In this document: positions 1-10,069 of the stretch, piece after piece | How positions within the stretch are numbered: position 1 is the first letter of the stretch | How the letters are laid out: the number at the start of each line of letters is the position of its first letter | Source of the DNA: Tropicibacter oceani | GTDB lineage: Bacteria > Pseudomonadota > Alphaproteobacteria > Rhodobacterales > Rhodobacteraceae | Assembly (NCBI RefSeq): GCF_029958925.1 | Contig: NZ_CP124618.1 | Location: 1 to 49,209 of the forward strand | Length of the DNA stretch: 49,209 nucleotides | Direction of reading: 5' to 3' | The notes under the pieces: model-generated | What the model was told of the DNA's origin: nothing | Databases searched by the model: none | The model's input: the letters and a program-made list of their open reading frames with translations, nothing else | Translations under genes and position numbers: made by a program

Positions 1-2
1 AC

Positions 3-62
3 GCCGAGGTGACGCAGATCCTGCAGGATCTGCGGGCAGGACGGGCAGGGCAGGCGGGTTAG
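3..62 (+). CDS. 3' end of a truncated CDS of unknown function
   Basis: The window opens inside what looks like a plus-strand reading frame (frame 3) that stays open for 19 codons and ends in TAG at 60-62. The tail reads AEVTQILQDLRAGRAGQAG. Its stop overlaps the stop of the convergent gene that follows, which is common for real neighbouring genes in compact genomes. Too little is present to name a product, and the open frame could be chance in GC-rich DNA. Confidence 0.35.
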   Translation, partial: AEVTQILQDLRAGRAGQAG

Positions 63-433
63 GCGCGGGCCTGCATCGCCAGCCGCATCACCGCCGCCAG
101 GATCGCCTGGGCCAGCACCGGGGACCGCCCCGCGCCGATCACCGCGTCCTTGTCAAAGGCATCGGTTTCGCGCAGCGTACAGCGCCAGTGGCCATCGCGG
201 TCATTGGCCCGGCCATGCAGCGTCACGACCCAGTTGGGATAGGCCTTGTCGGCGATGTGGATCGCGGCATCGGCGCTGCCAAGGTGGTCGGCGCTGCCAT
301 GCACCGCGTCAAAGCGATCGCCCAGCAGGAAGGCCAGCGCATGGCCGACGCCGTCCAGTTCCGCGACGGACGGATCGCGGCGGGTTTCCAGCAGCGTCAG
401 CAGCAGGTCGAGTTCGTCGTCATTCACAGTCAT
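59..433 (-). CDS. hypothetical protein, ABA-sandwich-like small domain
   Basis: This is a 124-residue protein of unknown function. The start is ATG at 433, preceded by a good ribosome binding site (AAAGGTGA). The central part (about residues 60-110) has the pattern WVVTLHG...GHWRCTL...GAGRSPVLAQAILAAVM. That resembles the small 'ABA sandwich' type domain found in phage and proteobacterial proteins, where a WxC strand is followed by an Ala-rich helix after GxGxSP. This resemblance is by eye only. No signal peptide or membrane segment is visible. It lies downstream of the MacAB-like genes on the same strand, with an 82-base gap, and may be co-transcribed with them. Confidence 0.6.
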   Translation of the reverse strand: MTVNDDELDLLLTLLETRRDPSVAELDGVGHALAFLLGDRFDAVHGSADHLGSADAAIHIADKAYPNWVVTLHGRANDRDGHWRCTLRETDAFDKDAVIGAGRSPVLAQAILAAVMRLAMQARA

Positions 434-515
434 CGGGTCACCTTTGGGTTGCCGGTTCGGGGCGGGATTGCCGGGCCGATCTTGCCCCTCTGCGGGCGCT
501 GCGGCTTGATAAATG

Positions 516-1727
516 TCATTCGTGGCGCAGGGCGTCGATGGGGTTCAGCCGGGCGGCGCGCCGCGCCGGGAAATAGCCAAAGATGACGCCGATCGCGGCG
601 GAAAAGGCAAAGGCCAGCAGGATGATCTGCGGATCGGGGCGGAAAGGCACATTCAGCAGATTGGCCCCCACAAGGCCCAGGCCCAGCCCGACACAGATGC
701 CGATCAGCCCGCCGAACAGCGACAGGATGATCGCTTCGACCAGGAATTGCAGCAGCACCTGCCGGGCCTGCGCGCCGATGGCCAGCCGGATGCCGATTTC
801 GCGGGTGCGTTCGGTGACCGACACCAGCATGATGTTCATGATCCCGATGCCGCCGACCAGCAGGCTGACCCCGGCCACGGCAGACAAAAGGCCGGTCAGG
901 ATGTCGGTGATCCCGGTCAGCATGGTGGCCAGTTGCTTCATGTCCATGACGGTAAAGTCGTCGTCTTCGCCCGGGCCGATGCGGCGCAGGTCGCGCATCG
1001 CGGTTTCGATTTCCTGTTTCGCGCGGTCGGTGTCGACGCCTTCGTGCACCGCCATGACCAGCATTCCGACATCGGTATTGCCGGCGATGCGGCTTTGGAA
1101 CGTGCGCAGGGGCAGGATCACGAAATCATCCTGATCGCTGCCAAAGGTCGAGGCGCCCTTGGATTTCGTCAGGCCGATGATTTCGCAGGACAGGGTCTTG
1201 ATGCGGATTTCCTCGCCCAGGGGGTTCGAGGTGCCGAACAGCTGCTTGCGCACGGATTCGCCGATGACGCAGACCGGTTTGCCGGACTTGATTTCGGTGA
1301 CGTCGAAGAACCGGCCAAGCGCCAGGTCCCATTGCGAGGCGGTGAAATAGCGGTTGTCGGTGCCCACCACATCCGTCCGGCGGTTTTCATTGCCATAGAT
1401 CACCCGTGCGCGGGTGGTACTGGTGGGGGCCGAAACCTGCACAATGCTTAGCTGTTCTTCCAGAAGGTCGTTCAGGCGCAGCGTAAAGCTGCTGGCTGTG
1501 GCGCCCGATGGGCCGCCGCCCATGGCATCCTGCCCGGGCAGCACCATCAGCATCCGGCTGCCCAGCTTTTCCACGTCGGCGGTGACCTGATCGGTCGAGC
1601 CCTGGCCGATGGTGACCATGGCGATCACCGCGCCGACGCCGATGACGATGCCCAGGACCGTCAGAAAGGACCGGAGCCCGTTGCGCAGGATCGCCTGCAC
1701 CGCCAGCCTTATGGTTTCCCACAGCAT
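516..1727 (-). CDS. MacB-type ABC transporter permease (FtsX family)
   Basis: This is a 403-residue inner-membrane permease of a MacAB-type tripartite efflux or lipoprotein-release system. I chose ATG at 1727 (MLWETIRLAVQAIL) because it follows the stop of the ATPase gene by one base; a longer in-frame extension overlaps that gene. Visible are one N-terminal membrane segment (about residues 14-40, LTVLGIVIGVGAVIAM), a periplasmic MacB-PCD region (about 45-270), and three C-terminal segments with the FtsX signature (IGIMNIMLVSVTERTREIG, then ARRAARLNPIDALRHE at the end). Unlike E. coli MacB, the ATPase is a separate protein encoded immediately upstream. The substrate cannot be read from sequence; macrolides, peptides or siderophores are typical of the family. 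Confidence 0.9.
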   Translation of the reverse strand: MLWETIRLAVQAILRNGLRSFLTVLGIVIGVGAVIAMVTIGQGSTDQVTADVEKLGSRMLMVLPGQDAMGGGPSGATASSFTLRLNDLLEEQLSIVQVSAPTSTTRARVIYGNENRRTDVVGTDNRYFTASQWDLALGRFFDVTEIKSGKPVCVIGESVRKQLFGTSNPLGEEIRIKTLSCEIIGLTKSKGASTFGSDQDDFVILPLRTFQSRIAGNTDVGMLVMAVHEGVDTDRAKQEIETAMRDLRRIGPGEDDDFTVMDMKQLATMLTGITDILTGLLSAVAGVSLLVGGIGIMNIMLVSVTERTREIGIRLAIGAQARQVLLQFLVEAIILSLFGGLIGICVGLGLGLVGANLLNVPFRPDPQIILLAFAFSAAIGVIFGYFPARRAARLNPIDALRHE

Positions 1728-1728
1728 C

Positions 1729-2448
1729 TCAGGCCGCCTGTTCCGTTGGGGTGTCGCTTTCGATGCGGCCATCGACCATCCAGATCAACCGGCGGGCATA
1801 GGCGGCCATGTCGCTTTCGTGGGTGACCATGACGATGGTCAGCCCGTCGTCGCGGTTCAGCTGTTGCAGCAGGTCCATGATTTCGGCGGACAGCCTGGTG
1901 TCCAGGTTGCCGGTGGGTTCATCGGCCAGGATCACCTTGGGGTTGCCGGCCAGCGCGCGGGCGATGGCGACGCGCTGCTGCTGACCGCCCGACAGTTCCG
2001 ACGGGTCGTGATGGGCGCGGTGTTCCAGCCCGACCTTGGCCAGCGCCTCGATCGCCATGGCGTGACGTTGCGCGCGCGGCAGGCCCTTGTAGATCAAGGG
2101 CAGTTCGACGTTGTGCAGCGCCGAGGTGCGCGGCAGAAGGTTGTAGCCCTGAAAGATGAAGCCCAGGTAGTGGCGGCGCAGCAGGGCGCGTTGGTCGGCG
2201 CTTAGCCCGGCCACCTCGACCCCGGAAAAGTGGTAGGTGCCAGAGGTCGGCGCATCAAGGCAGCCCAGCACGTTCATCGCGGTGGATTTGCCCGATCCGC
2301 TGGGGCCCATGATGGCGACGAATTCGCCCGCCTCGATATCAAGATCGACGCCTTGCAGGGCGTGCACGGCAATGTCGCCGGTGCCATAGACCCGGCCGAT
2401 GCCGCGCAGGCGGATCAGGGGAAAGGCGGCGGGGTCGGGATCAGCCAT
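1729..2448 (-). CDS. MacB-type ABC transporter ATP-binding protein
   Basis: This 239-residue ABC ATPase has Walker [10 protein letters not shown] (about residues 48-56), signature [15 protein letters not shown], Walker [13 protein letters not shown] and the H-loop MVTHESD. It belongs to the MacB/LolD/FtsE subgroup, which powers FtsX-type permeases by mechanotransmission rather than classical transport. The start ATG at 2448 overlaps the end of the adaptor gene by 8 bases, and the stop is one base from the permease start, so the three genes form one translation-coupled operon (adaptor-ATPase-permease). No dedicated outer-membrane partner (TolC-like) is encoded in the window. Confidence 0.93.
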   Translation of the reverse strand: MADPDPAAFPLIRLRGIGRVYGTGDIAVHALQGVDLDIEAGEFVAIMGPSGSGKSTAMNVLGCLDAPTSGTYHFSGVEVAGLSADQRALLRRHYLGFIFQGYNLLPRTSALHNVELPLIYKGLPRAQRHAMAIEALAKVGLEHRAHHDPSELSGGQQQRVAIARALAGNPKVILADEPTGNLDTRLSAEIMDLLQQLNRDDGLTIVMVTHESDMAAYARRLIWMVDGRIESDTPTEQAA

Positions 2449-3679
2449 CGCTTTGATCCGTGATCACCATGTCCCCGGCTTTCAGATCGCCCTGCAGGAT
2501 TTCGGTCAACCGGCCGTCGGTCTGCCCGGCGCGGATGGGGATTTCCTGCGGCTTGCCATCGCGCAGCAGCCACAGCGTCTTGGCATCGCCGCTGGCGGCG
2601 TCGTCGGGGCGGGTGGGGATCAGCATGCCCAGCAGGCCCGAGCGTTCCTCGGCCTCGACCGGGGCGGCGGGGGGCGCATAGCGCAGGGCGGCATTGGGCA
2701 CGGTCAAGGCCTGTTCGATCTGCGCCACGGTGATATCGGCGGTGGCGGTCATGCCGGGGCGCAGCGCCATGTCGGCGTTGTCGATCGCCAGGATCGCCTT
2801 GTAACTGACCACCCCGTCGATGGTTTCGGGGGCAAAGCGGATTTCGGTGATCTGCGCCGGAAAGATCCGTTCGTCATAGGCATCGACGGTGAATTCTGCG
2901 GTATTGCCCACCTTGGTGCGGCCTATGTCGGCCTCGTCGATATAGACCTGAAGCTCCATCTTGGTCAGGTCCTCGGCGATGGTGAACAGCACCGGGGCCG
3001 ACAGCGACGCGGCAACGATCTGCCCGGCATCGACAGACCGGTTCAGCACGACGCCGTCGATGGGCGAACAGATACAGCCCTTTTCCAGTTCCGCCTGATG
3101 CAGGTCCAGGTCCGCTTCGGCCAGGGACCGGTCGGCGATGGCCGATTGCAGTTCGGCCTGGGCGCGGACAAAGGCGGTCTTTTGCGTCACCAGCGTCTGA
3201 TGCGCCGACACGCCGCGTTCCTCAAGGCTTTGGGTGGTTTCGTATTTCTCGCGCGCGTCCTCAAGCGAGGCGGTGGCCATGGCGACGCGGGCAATGGCGC
3301 TGTCCAGACCGGCCTTGGCGACGGCAACCTGCGCGTCCAGCTTTGTTGTGTCCAGTTCGGCCAGCACGGTGCCCTTGGTCACGGGGTCGTTGAAATCGAC
3401 GTTGACGCGGGCCAGCGTGCCGGACAGTTCGCTTGAGATTTCCACAAGGTTGGTGGGTTCGACGGTGCCGGTGGCGGTGACGGTGACGCGCAGATCGGCG
3501 GTTGCGGCCTGCGCGGTGGTATAGGTCACGGGTTTTTCGGCGGTGGCGCTGGTCCACCACCAGCCGGCCAGCGCGACCAGCCCGGCCAGCACGACCGCGG
3601 TGCCGACGCCGCGCGGAATGCGGCGCGCGCCCTTGGTCAGGCCAAGGGTCTTGGCGACGTCTTGCGGGGTGTCGGGCAT
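2441..3679 (-). CDS. MacA-like periplasmic adaptor (HlyD family)
   Basis: This is a 412-residue membrane-fusion protein linking an inner-membrane ABC transporter to an outer-membrane channel. ATG at 3679 is preceded by AGGAG with good spacing; an upstream in-frame extension has no such site and was rejected. An N-terminal anchor helix (about residues 25-44, ending GWWW) is followed by split lipoyl halves (about 75-100 and 215-240), a helical hairpin between them (about 115-200, Ala/Glu-rich), then beta-barrel and membrane-proximal domains. It is the first gene of the adaptor-ATPase-permease operon. The divergent intergenic region shared with the acyl-CoA synthetase contains an FNR-like box, which could also affect this promoter. 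Confidence 0.9.
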   Translation of the reverse strand: MPDTPQDVAKTLGLTKGARRIPRGVGTAVVLAGLVALAGWWWTSATAEKPVTYTTAQAATADLRVTVTATGTVEPTNLVEISSELSGTLARVNVDFNDPVTKGTVLAELDTTKLDAQVAVAKAGLDSAIARVAMATASLEDAREKYETTQSLEERGVSAHQTLVTQKTAFVRAQAELQSAIADRSLAEADLDLHQAELEKGCICSPIDGVVLNRSVDAGQIVAASLSAPVLFTIAEDLTKMELQVYIDEADIGRTKVGNTAEFTVDAYDERIFPAQITEIRFAPETIDGVVSYKAILAIDNADMALRPGMTATADITVAQIEQALTVPNAALRYAPPAAPVEAEERSGLLGMLIPTRPDDAASGDAKTLWLLRDGKPQEIPIRAGQTDGRLTEILQGDLKAGDMVITDQSDG

Positions 3680-3740
3680 GGTGGCTCCTGCGCGCTGGGG
3701 CGGTTTCGCTGCAGCGTAGCGAAGATCGCTGCGCCGCAAA

Positions 3741-3754
3741 CTGATCAATATCAA
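3741..3754 (+). promoter_or_regulatory. FNR/FixK-like box upstream of the acs/dehydrogenase operon
   Basis: The 14-base sequence CTGATCAATATCAA matches the FNR/FixK consensus TTGAT-N4-ATCAA at all conserved positions except the first. It ends 55 bases before the ATG at 3810, the same distance as the box upstream of ppsA. A Crp/Fnr-family regulator with the matching E..SR recognition helix is encoded at 45460. A site centred about 41 bases before a plausible transcription start would be activating. Confidence 0.7.
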
Positions 3755-3809
3755 ATGGCGGGTCCTTGCCCGGTGCCATGATCGCCCCAGTGACGGGGAG
3801 GGCACGAAG

Positions 3810-5548
<1,739 letters not shown>

Positions 5549-5552
<4 letters not shown>

Positions 5553-7546
5553 GTGGAACCAAACCCCGCCTGGATCACGACCATATCCGCGCCCTGCTGC
5601 ACGGCATGATCCGCATTCGCCGGTTCGAGGACAAATGCGCCGAACTGTACACCCAGCAGAAAATTCGCGGTTTCCTGCACCTGTATGACGGCGAAGAGGC
5701 GATTGCCACGGGCATCATCCCGGTCTTGCGCGGGCAGGACCGCGTCGTCGCCACCTACCGCGAACATGGCCATGCGCTGGCGCGCGGCGTGCCGATGGGT
5801 GAAATCCTGGCCGAGATGTACGGCAAGGCCGAGGGCTGCGCGCGCGGGCGCGGTGGCTCGATGCATCTGTTCAGCGCGGCGCATAATTTCCACGGCGGCA
5901 ATGCGATTGTCGGCGGCGGGCTGCCGATGGCCGTGGGGCTGGGGCTGGGCGACAAGATGGCCGGGTCCGACGCAGTGACCACCTGTTTCTTTGGCGAAGG
6001 GGCGGTGGCCGAGGGTGAATTCCACGAGGCGCTGAACCTGGCCGCGCTGTGGAACACCCCGGTGCTGTTTGTCTGCGAAAACAACGGCTATGCCATGGGC
6101 ACGGCGCTGGATCTGACCGAGTCGGAAACCAGCATCGCCGCCAAGGCGCAGTGCTATAACATCACCACCGAAACCGTCGACGGCATGGATGTGGTCGCGG
6201 TCGAGGCGGCGGCGCGCCGGGCGCTGAAGGTGATGGCCGAGACCGGAAAACCCTATTTCCTTGAGTGCAAGACCTACCGCTTTCGCCCGCATTCGATGTT
6301 CGACGCACAGCTGTACCGCTCAAAGGACGAGGTTGCCCAGTGGCGCGCCAAGGGCCCGATTGTGCGGTTCCAGACATGGGCCGAACAGAACGGGTTGTTG
6401 CACGCCGATGATATCGCCGAGATCGAGGCCGAGGTCGCCGCCGAAATCGCCGATGCGGTCCGCTTTTCCGAGGCCGGGACGGACGAGCCGATCGAAGACC
6501 TGGCGCGCTTTGTCATGGCCCCTGACCGCCCCGCCGCGCCGCGGGTGCCCGCTGCTGGCAAGAGGATCACCACCACCTACCGCGAGGCGGTGAAATCCGG
6601 GATTGTCGATGCCATGACCCGCGATGACCGGGTGTTCCTGATGGGCGAGGATGTGGGGCGCTATGGCGGCTGCTACGCGGTCAGCAAGGGGCTGCTGGAC
6701 CAGTTCGGCCCGGACCGTATCCGCGACACGCCCCTGTCGGAATCGGGGTTTGCCGGGGCGGGGATCGGGGCGGCGATGGCCGGAATGCGCCCGATTGTCG
6801 AGTTGATGACGGTGAATTTTTCACTGCTCGCGCTGGATCAGATCATGAACACCGCCGCCACGCTGCGCCATATGTCGGGCAACCAGTTCGGCGTGCCCGT
6901 GGTGATCCGCATGGCGACAGGCGCGGGCAAACAACTGGCCGCGCAGCATTCGCATTCGCTGGAAGGCTGGTACGCCCATATTCCCGGCCTGCGGGTTCTG
7001 GCGCCAGCCACGCTGGAGGATGCGCGCGGCATGCTGTGGACCGCCCTGCAAGACCCGGACCCGGTGCTGATTTTCGAAAACGTCATGCTGTACAACGTCG
7101 AAGGCGAACTGGCCGAAAACGCCGGCGCCGTGGATATCGACCGGGCGGCGGTGCGCGCGGCGGGCAATGACGTGACGCTGATCACCTATGGCGGATCGCT
7201 GCCCAAGGTGATGCAGGCGGCACAGGCGCTGGGGCAGGGGGGGATTTCCTGCGAGGTGATCGACCTGCGCAGCCTGCGGCCTTTGGATATGCCGACGATC
7301 CTTGCCTCGGTCGCGAAAACCCACCGCGCGGTGATCATCGACGAGGGGTGGAAAACCGGGTCCCTGGCCGCCGAAATCGGGATGCGCCTGGCCGAGGACG
7401 CGTTCTTTGACCTCGACGCGCCGCTTGCCCGCGTGTGCAGCGAAGAGGTGCCCATTCCCTATGCCGCGCATCTGGAACAGGCGGCGATCCCGCAGGTGGG
7501 CAAGATCGTCGAAGCGGTGAAACAGATGATGGAGGCAAAACCATGA
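5549..7546 (+). CDS. 2-oxoacid dehydrogenase E1, fused alpha and beta subunits
   Basis: This 665-residue thiamine-diphosphate enzyme has both E1 subunits joined in one chain. Residues 1-330 are the alpha part, with the ThDP motif starting [14 protein letters not shown] and ending CENNGYAMG. Residues about 345-660 are the beta part ([19 protein letters not shown] ... [20 protein letters not shown] ... [14 protein letters not shown]). It should decarboxylate pyruvate or another 2-oxoacid (acetoin and branched-chain acids are alternatives) and acylate the lipoyl group of the E2 encoded next. It overlaps the preceding and following genes by ATGA, indicating translational coupling. No E3 (dihydrolipoamide dehydrogenase) is in the window, so E3 must come from elsewhere. 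The substrate cannot be fixed from sequence alone. Confidence 0.9.
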
Positions 7547-8772
7547 GCGCATTTGTGATGCCCTCGCTTGGGGCGGATATGGAGGCCGGGGTGCTGGTTG
7601 AACAACTGATTGCGCCGGGTGATCCGGTGCAGCGCGGCGATGTGATCGGCGCGGTCGAAACCCAGAAAGGCGTGATCGAGATCGAGGTCTTCGAGAGCGG
7701 CACGCTGGCCGAATGGCTGGTGCCGCTGGGCACCAAGGTGCCGGTGGGCACGCCCCTGGCGATGATCGACACCGGCGCGCAGGATGTGCCAGATCCGGAC
7801 GAGCCGGACATACCCGACCCCGAAGAGCCGACCGAACTGCCCGAGGAACCGCCCACCGAACTGCCCGACCCCGAGCAGCCCTTCCCCGATGATCCGATCC
7901 CCGAGGACCTGCCCTATGACGACCCCGGCCCGTCCGAACCGATGCCGGAAATCCCGCCCTTTGATCCGGGGATGCGGCTGCGCATCACCCCGGCGGCGCG
8001 CAGGCTGGCGGCGCAAAGCGGGGTTGATCCGCGCGCGCTGAGCCTGCCTTTGGGGCGGGCGATCACCCGTGCCGATATCCTTGGGCTGGCCCCGACCAGC
8101 AAACCGCCGCCGCAATTCGACATGCGCGCGGCGATTGCCGCCGCCATGTCGCGATCAAAACGCGAGATCCCGCATTACTACCTGTCGCACATGGTCGATC
8201 TGACCGCGGCAGAGGGCTTTGTTTCGGCGCTGAACAAGGATCGTGCGCCGCAAGACCGCGTTCTTTTGGGGGCCGTGGTGGCCCGCGCCGTGGCGCATGC
8301 GCTGCGCAAATTTCCCGAATTCAACGGCCATTATGATGGCAGCTTTGTCCCCAGTCAGGCCGTGCATCTGGGCATGGCGATCAACATCCGTGGCGGCGGG
8401 CTGGTCGCGCCCGCGCTGTTCGACGCGGCCGACAAACCGCTGGACGCGCTGATGCGCGACATGGCCGACCTGGTCGAACGGGTGCGCGCCGGGCGGTTCC
8501 GGGCGCGCGAATTGTCGGACGCGACCATCACGCTGACGTCGCTGGGGGATCGCGGGGTCGATGAACTGCTGGGCGTGATCTATCCGCCGCAGGTCGCCAT
8601 CGTCGGCATGGGAACGCCGCGCCTGCACCCGATGATCCATGACGGGCAGGTGGCGGCGCGCTTGGCCGCGCGCCTGACCCTTGCCGCCGATCACCGCGTC
8701 AGCGACGGCCACCGCGGCGCGCTTTTCCTGCGCGCCATCGACAAACATCTGCAAAAACCGGACACGCCATGA
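7543..8772 (+). CDS. 2-oxoacid dehydrogenase E2 (lipoyl dihydrolipoyl acyltransferase)
   Basis: This 409-residue E2 core protein begins with ATG at 7543, overlapping the E1 stop. An N-terminal lipoyl domain (residues 1-78) carries the lipoylation site ETQKG (K42). An unusually acidic, proline-rich linker (about 80-142, repeats of PDPE/PEEP type) leads to a peripheral-subunit-binding domain (about 145-183, [17 protein letters not shown]). A catalytic domain follows, with the active-site motif DHRVSDG near the C-terminus. The linker differs from the Ala/Pro-rich swinging arms of housekeeping E2 proteins. The enzyme transfers the acyl group from lipoamide to CoA. The acyl carrier protein encoded directly downstream raises the possibility of another acyl acceptor, which is inference only. 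Confidence 0.9.
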   Translation: MSAFVMPSLGADMEAGVLVEQLIAPGDPVQRGDVIGAVETQKGVIEIEVFESGTLAEWLVPLGTKVPVGTPLAMIDTGAQDVPDPDEPDIPDPEEPTELPEEPPTELPDPEQPFPDDPIPEDLPYDDPGPSEPMPEIPPFDPGMRLRITPAARRLAAQSGVDPRALSLPLGRAITRADILGLAPTSKPPPQFDMRAAIAAAMSRSKREIPHYYLSHMVDLTAAEGFVSALNKDRAPQDRVLLGAVVARAVAHALRKFPEFNGHYDGSFVPSQAVHLGMAINIRGGGLVAPALFDAADKPLDALMRDMADLVERVRAGRFRARELSDATITLTSLGDRGVDELLGVIYPPQVAIVGMGTPRLHPMIHDGQVAARLAARLTLAADHRVSDGHRGALFLRAIDKHLQKPDTP

Positions 8773-9017
8773 CACAGCCAGACATGACCGCCCTCCTGAG
8801 CGAAGAACTGCACCGCATCGCCCCCGATATCGACCTGACCGACATCGACCGATCCGAAGACCTGCGCGACGAATTGGACATTGATTCGATGGATTTCCTG
8901 CGGCTGGTGACGGCGCTGGGAAAACGCCTGAACCTTGACATGCCCGAGGCGGATTATGACCGGATGCGCAGCTTTGACGCGATGCTGTCCTATCTGCAGG
9001 CGCGGGGGGCGGGGTGA
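8769..9017 (+). CDS. acyl carrier protein
   Basis: This 82-residue acidic protein has the phosphopantetheine attachment motif ELDIDSMDFL, with S40 as the predicted attachment site. The size and helical pattern fit the ACP/PCP family. It is not the housekeeping AcpP: the attachment motif is DSMDF rather than DSLD, and the gene sits inside a 2-oxoacid dehydrogenase operon, overlapping the E2 gene by ATGA. It would need a phosphopantetheinyl transferase from elsewhere. No ketosynthase or other fatty-acid gene is nearby, so its acyl donor and acceptor are unknown. Confidence 0.88.
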   Translation: MTQPDMTALLSEELHRIAPDIDLTDIDRSEDLRDELDIDSMDFLRLVTALGKRLNLDMPEADYDRMRSFDAMLSYLQARGAG

Positions 9018-9532
9018 TGCAGACCCTTGAAACCAACGCCCTGCCGCGCTTTGACACCAGTGTGAACACCACCGGATGCTGCGCGAAATTCAACCCGGTT
9101 GGCTGGGACAACCGGATGCTGCATTTCCGCGACAAACCCTTTGTCCGGGCGCTGACCAAAAGCGCGCTGCACGTGCCGTTGAACATGGGCCGCGTGTTCA
9201 CCCGCGTGCTGCGCCACCTTGAGGACGGCGGCGCCTGTGACCCCGAACAGATGATCGTGCTAAGCCGCGATCTGACCGCCTGGGAGGCCGAGCACCTGTT
9301 TGCCGTCACCCGCAAGGTCGACGGCGAAGACATGACGACCCTGACGGGTGATTTCATCACGCGGGTTTTCGAAGGCCCCTATCACAAGGCCAAGGACTGG
9401 GTGCATGACATGCAGGTGACCGCCCGCGCCATCGGCCGCCAGCCGGGGGCGGTTTACATGTTCTACACCACCTGCCCGCGCTGCGCGAAGGTCTATGGTC
9501 AGAACTACGTTGTCGGGCTGGTGCAGGTCTAG
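9017..9532 (+). CDS. conserved Cys-containing protein of unknown function
   Basis: This 171-residue protein is the last gene of the dehydrogenase operon. ATG at 9017 overlaps the ACP stop as TGATG; a GTG one codon upstream is an alternative. Two cysteine motifs stand out, TTGCCAKFNP (C21, C22) near the N-terminus and TTCPRCAKVYG near the C-terminus, and could hold a metal or undergo thiol chemistry. I recognise related proteins annotated loosely as 'hydrolase' in Rhodobacteraceae, but see no hydrolase catalytic motif. No signal peptide or membrane helix is visible. Its tight coupling to the ACP and E2 genes suggests it works on the same acyl intermediate or complex. Confidence 0.75.
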   Translation: MQTLETNALPRFDTSVNTTGCCAKFNPVGWDNRMLHFRDKPFVRALTKSALHVPLNMGRVFTRVLRHLEDGGACDPEQMIVLSRDLTAWEAEHLFAVTRKVDGEDMTTLTGDFITRVFEGPYHKAKDWVHDMQVTARAIGRQPGAVYMFYTTCPRCAKVYGQNYVVGLVQV

Positions 9533-9562
9533 ACCCGGGTGCCGCAGCGGCAACCCGCGTCA

Positions 9563-9576
9563 TTGACAGGGATCAA
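9563..9576 (+). promoter_or_regulatory. FNR/FixK-like box upstream of the cytochrome-ATPase-kinase genes
   Basis: TTGACAGGGATCAA matches TTGAT-N4-ATCAA with a single change at position 5. It ends 58 bases before the cytochrome ATG at 9635, similar to the other three boxes in this window. It would place the cytochrome, the P-type ATPase and probably the heme-PAS kinase under the same oxygen-responsive control. Confidence 0.72.
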
Positions 9577-9634
9577 GACGGGCGCGCGGGTTCTGGGCCA
9601 TGCTGGCGGGGAACCCAATGAAAGCAGGTCCGCG

Positions 9635-10066
9635 ATGAACCGAATTTTGCTGCTGATCCCGGCGCTGGCCGCCGGTCTTCTGACCGCCTGTTCGACCATG
9701 GGCCAGGGCCCGGTGGCCGGGCGCGCGCTATATGCCGAGAATTGCGCCAGTTGCCATGGCGCCAGCGGGCGCGGTGACGGGCCTGCGGCGGCGGGGCTGC
9801 GCAGGCCTCCGGCTGATCTGACCCGGATCGCCGCGCGGCGCGACGGTGTCTGGCCGATGCTCGAGGTCATGTCGATCGTCGACGGCTATTCGCGCCCCGA
9901 TCCGGACCGCGACGACATGCCGGTATTCGGGAATTTCCTGGATGGGGACATTGTGCGCTATGACACCGGCAACGGCGTGATGACCCCGACTCCGGTCAAG
10001 CTGATTGCCATGGTCAACTATCTCGAAACACTGCAGGACCCGGCGCCGACGGGCTATGTGCCCTAA
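9635..10066 (+). CDS. c-type cytochrome lipoprotein
   Basis: This is a 143-residue monoheme cytochrome. The signal sequence MNRILLLIPALAAGLLTAC ends in a lipobox with C19 as the lipidated residue, so the mature protein should be membrane-anchored and face the periplasm. The heme motif is CASCHG (C37, C40, H41). The likely distal ligand is the Met in DDMPVFG (M95). ATG at 9635 is chosen because it starts the signal peptide; upstream in-frame codons would bury it. The gene has an FNR/FixK-like box upstream and is followed after three bases by a P-type ATPase gene. It probably carries electrons in a low-oxygen respiratory branch; the partner is unknown. Confidence 0.88.
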   Translation: MNRILLLIPALAAGLLTACSTMGQGPVAGRALYAENCASCHGASGRGDGPAAAGLRRPPADLTRIAARRDGVWPMLEVMSIVDGYSRPDPDRDDMPVFGNFLDGDIVRYDTGNGVMTPTPVKLIAMVNYLETLQDPAPTGYVP

Positions 10067-10069
10067 GCC

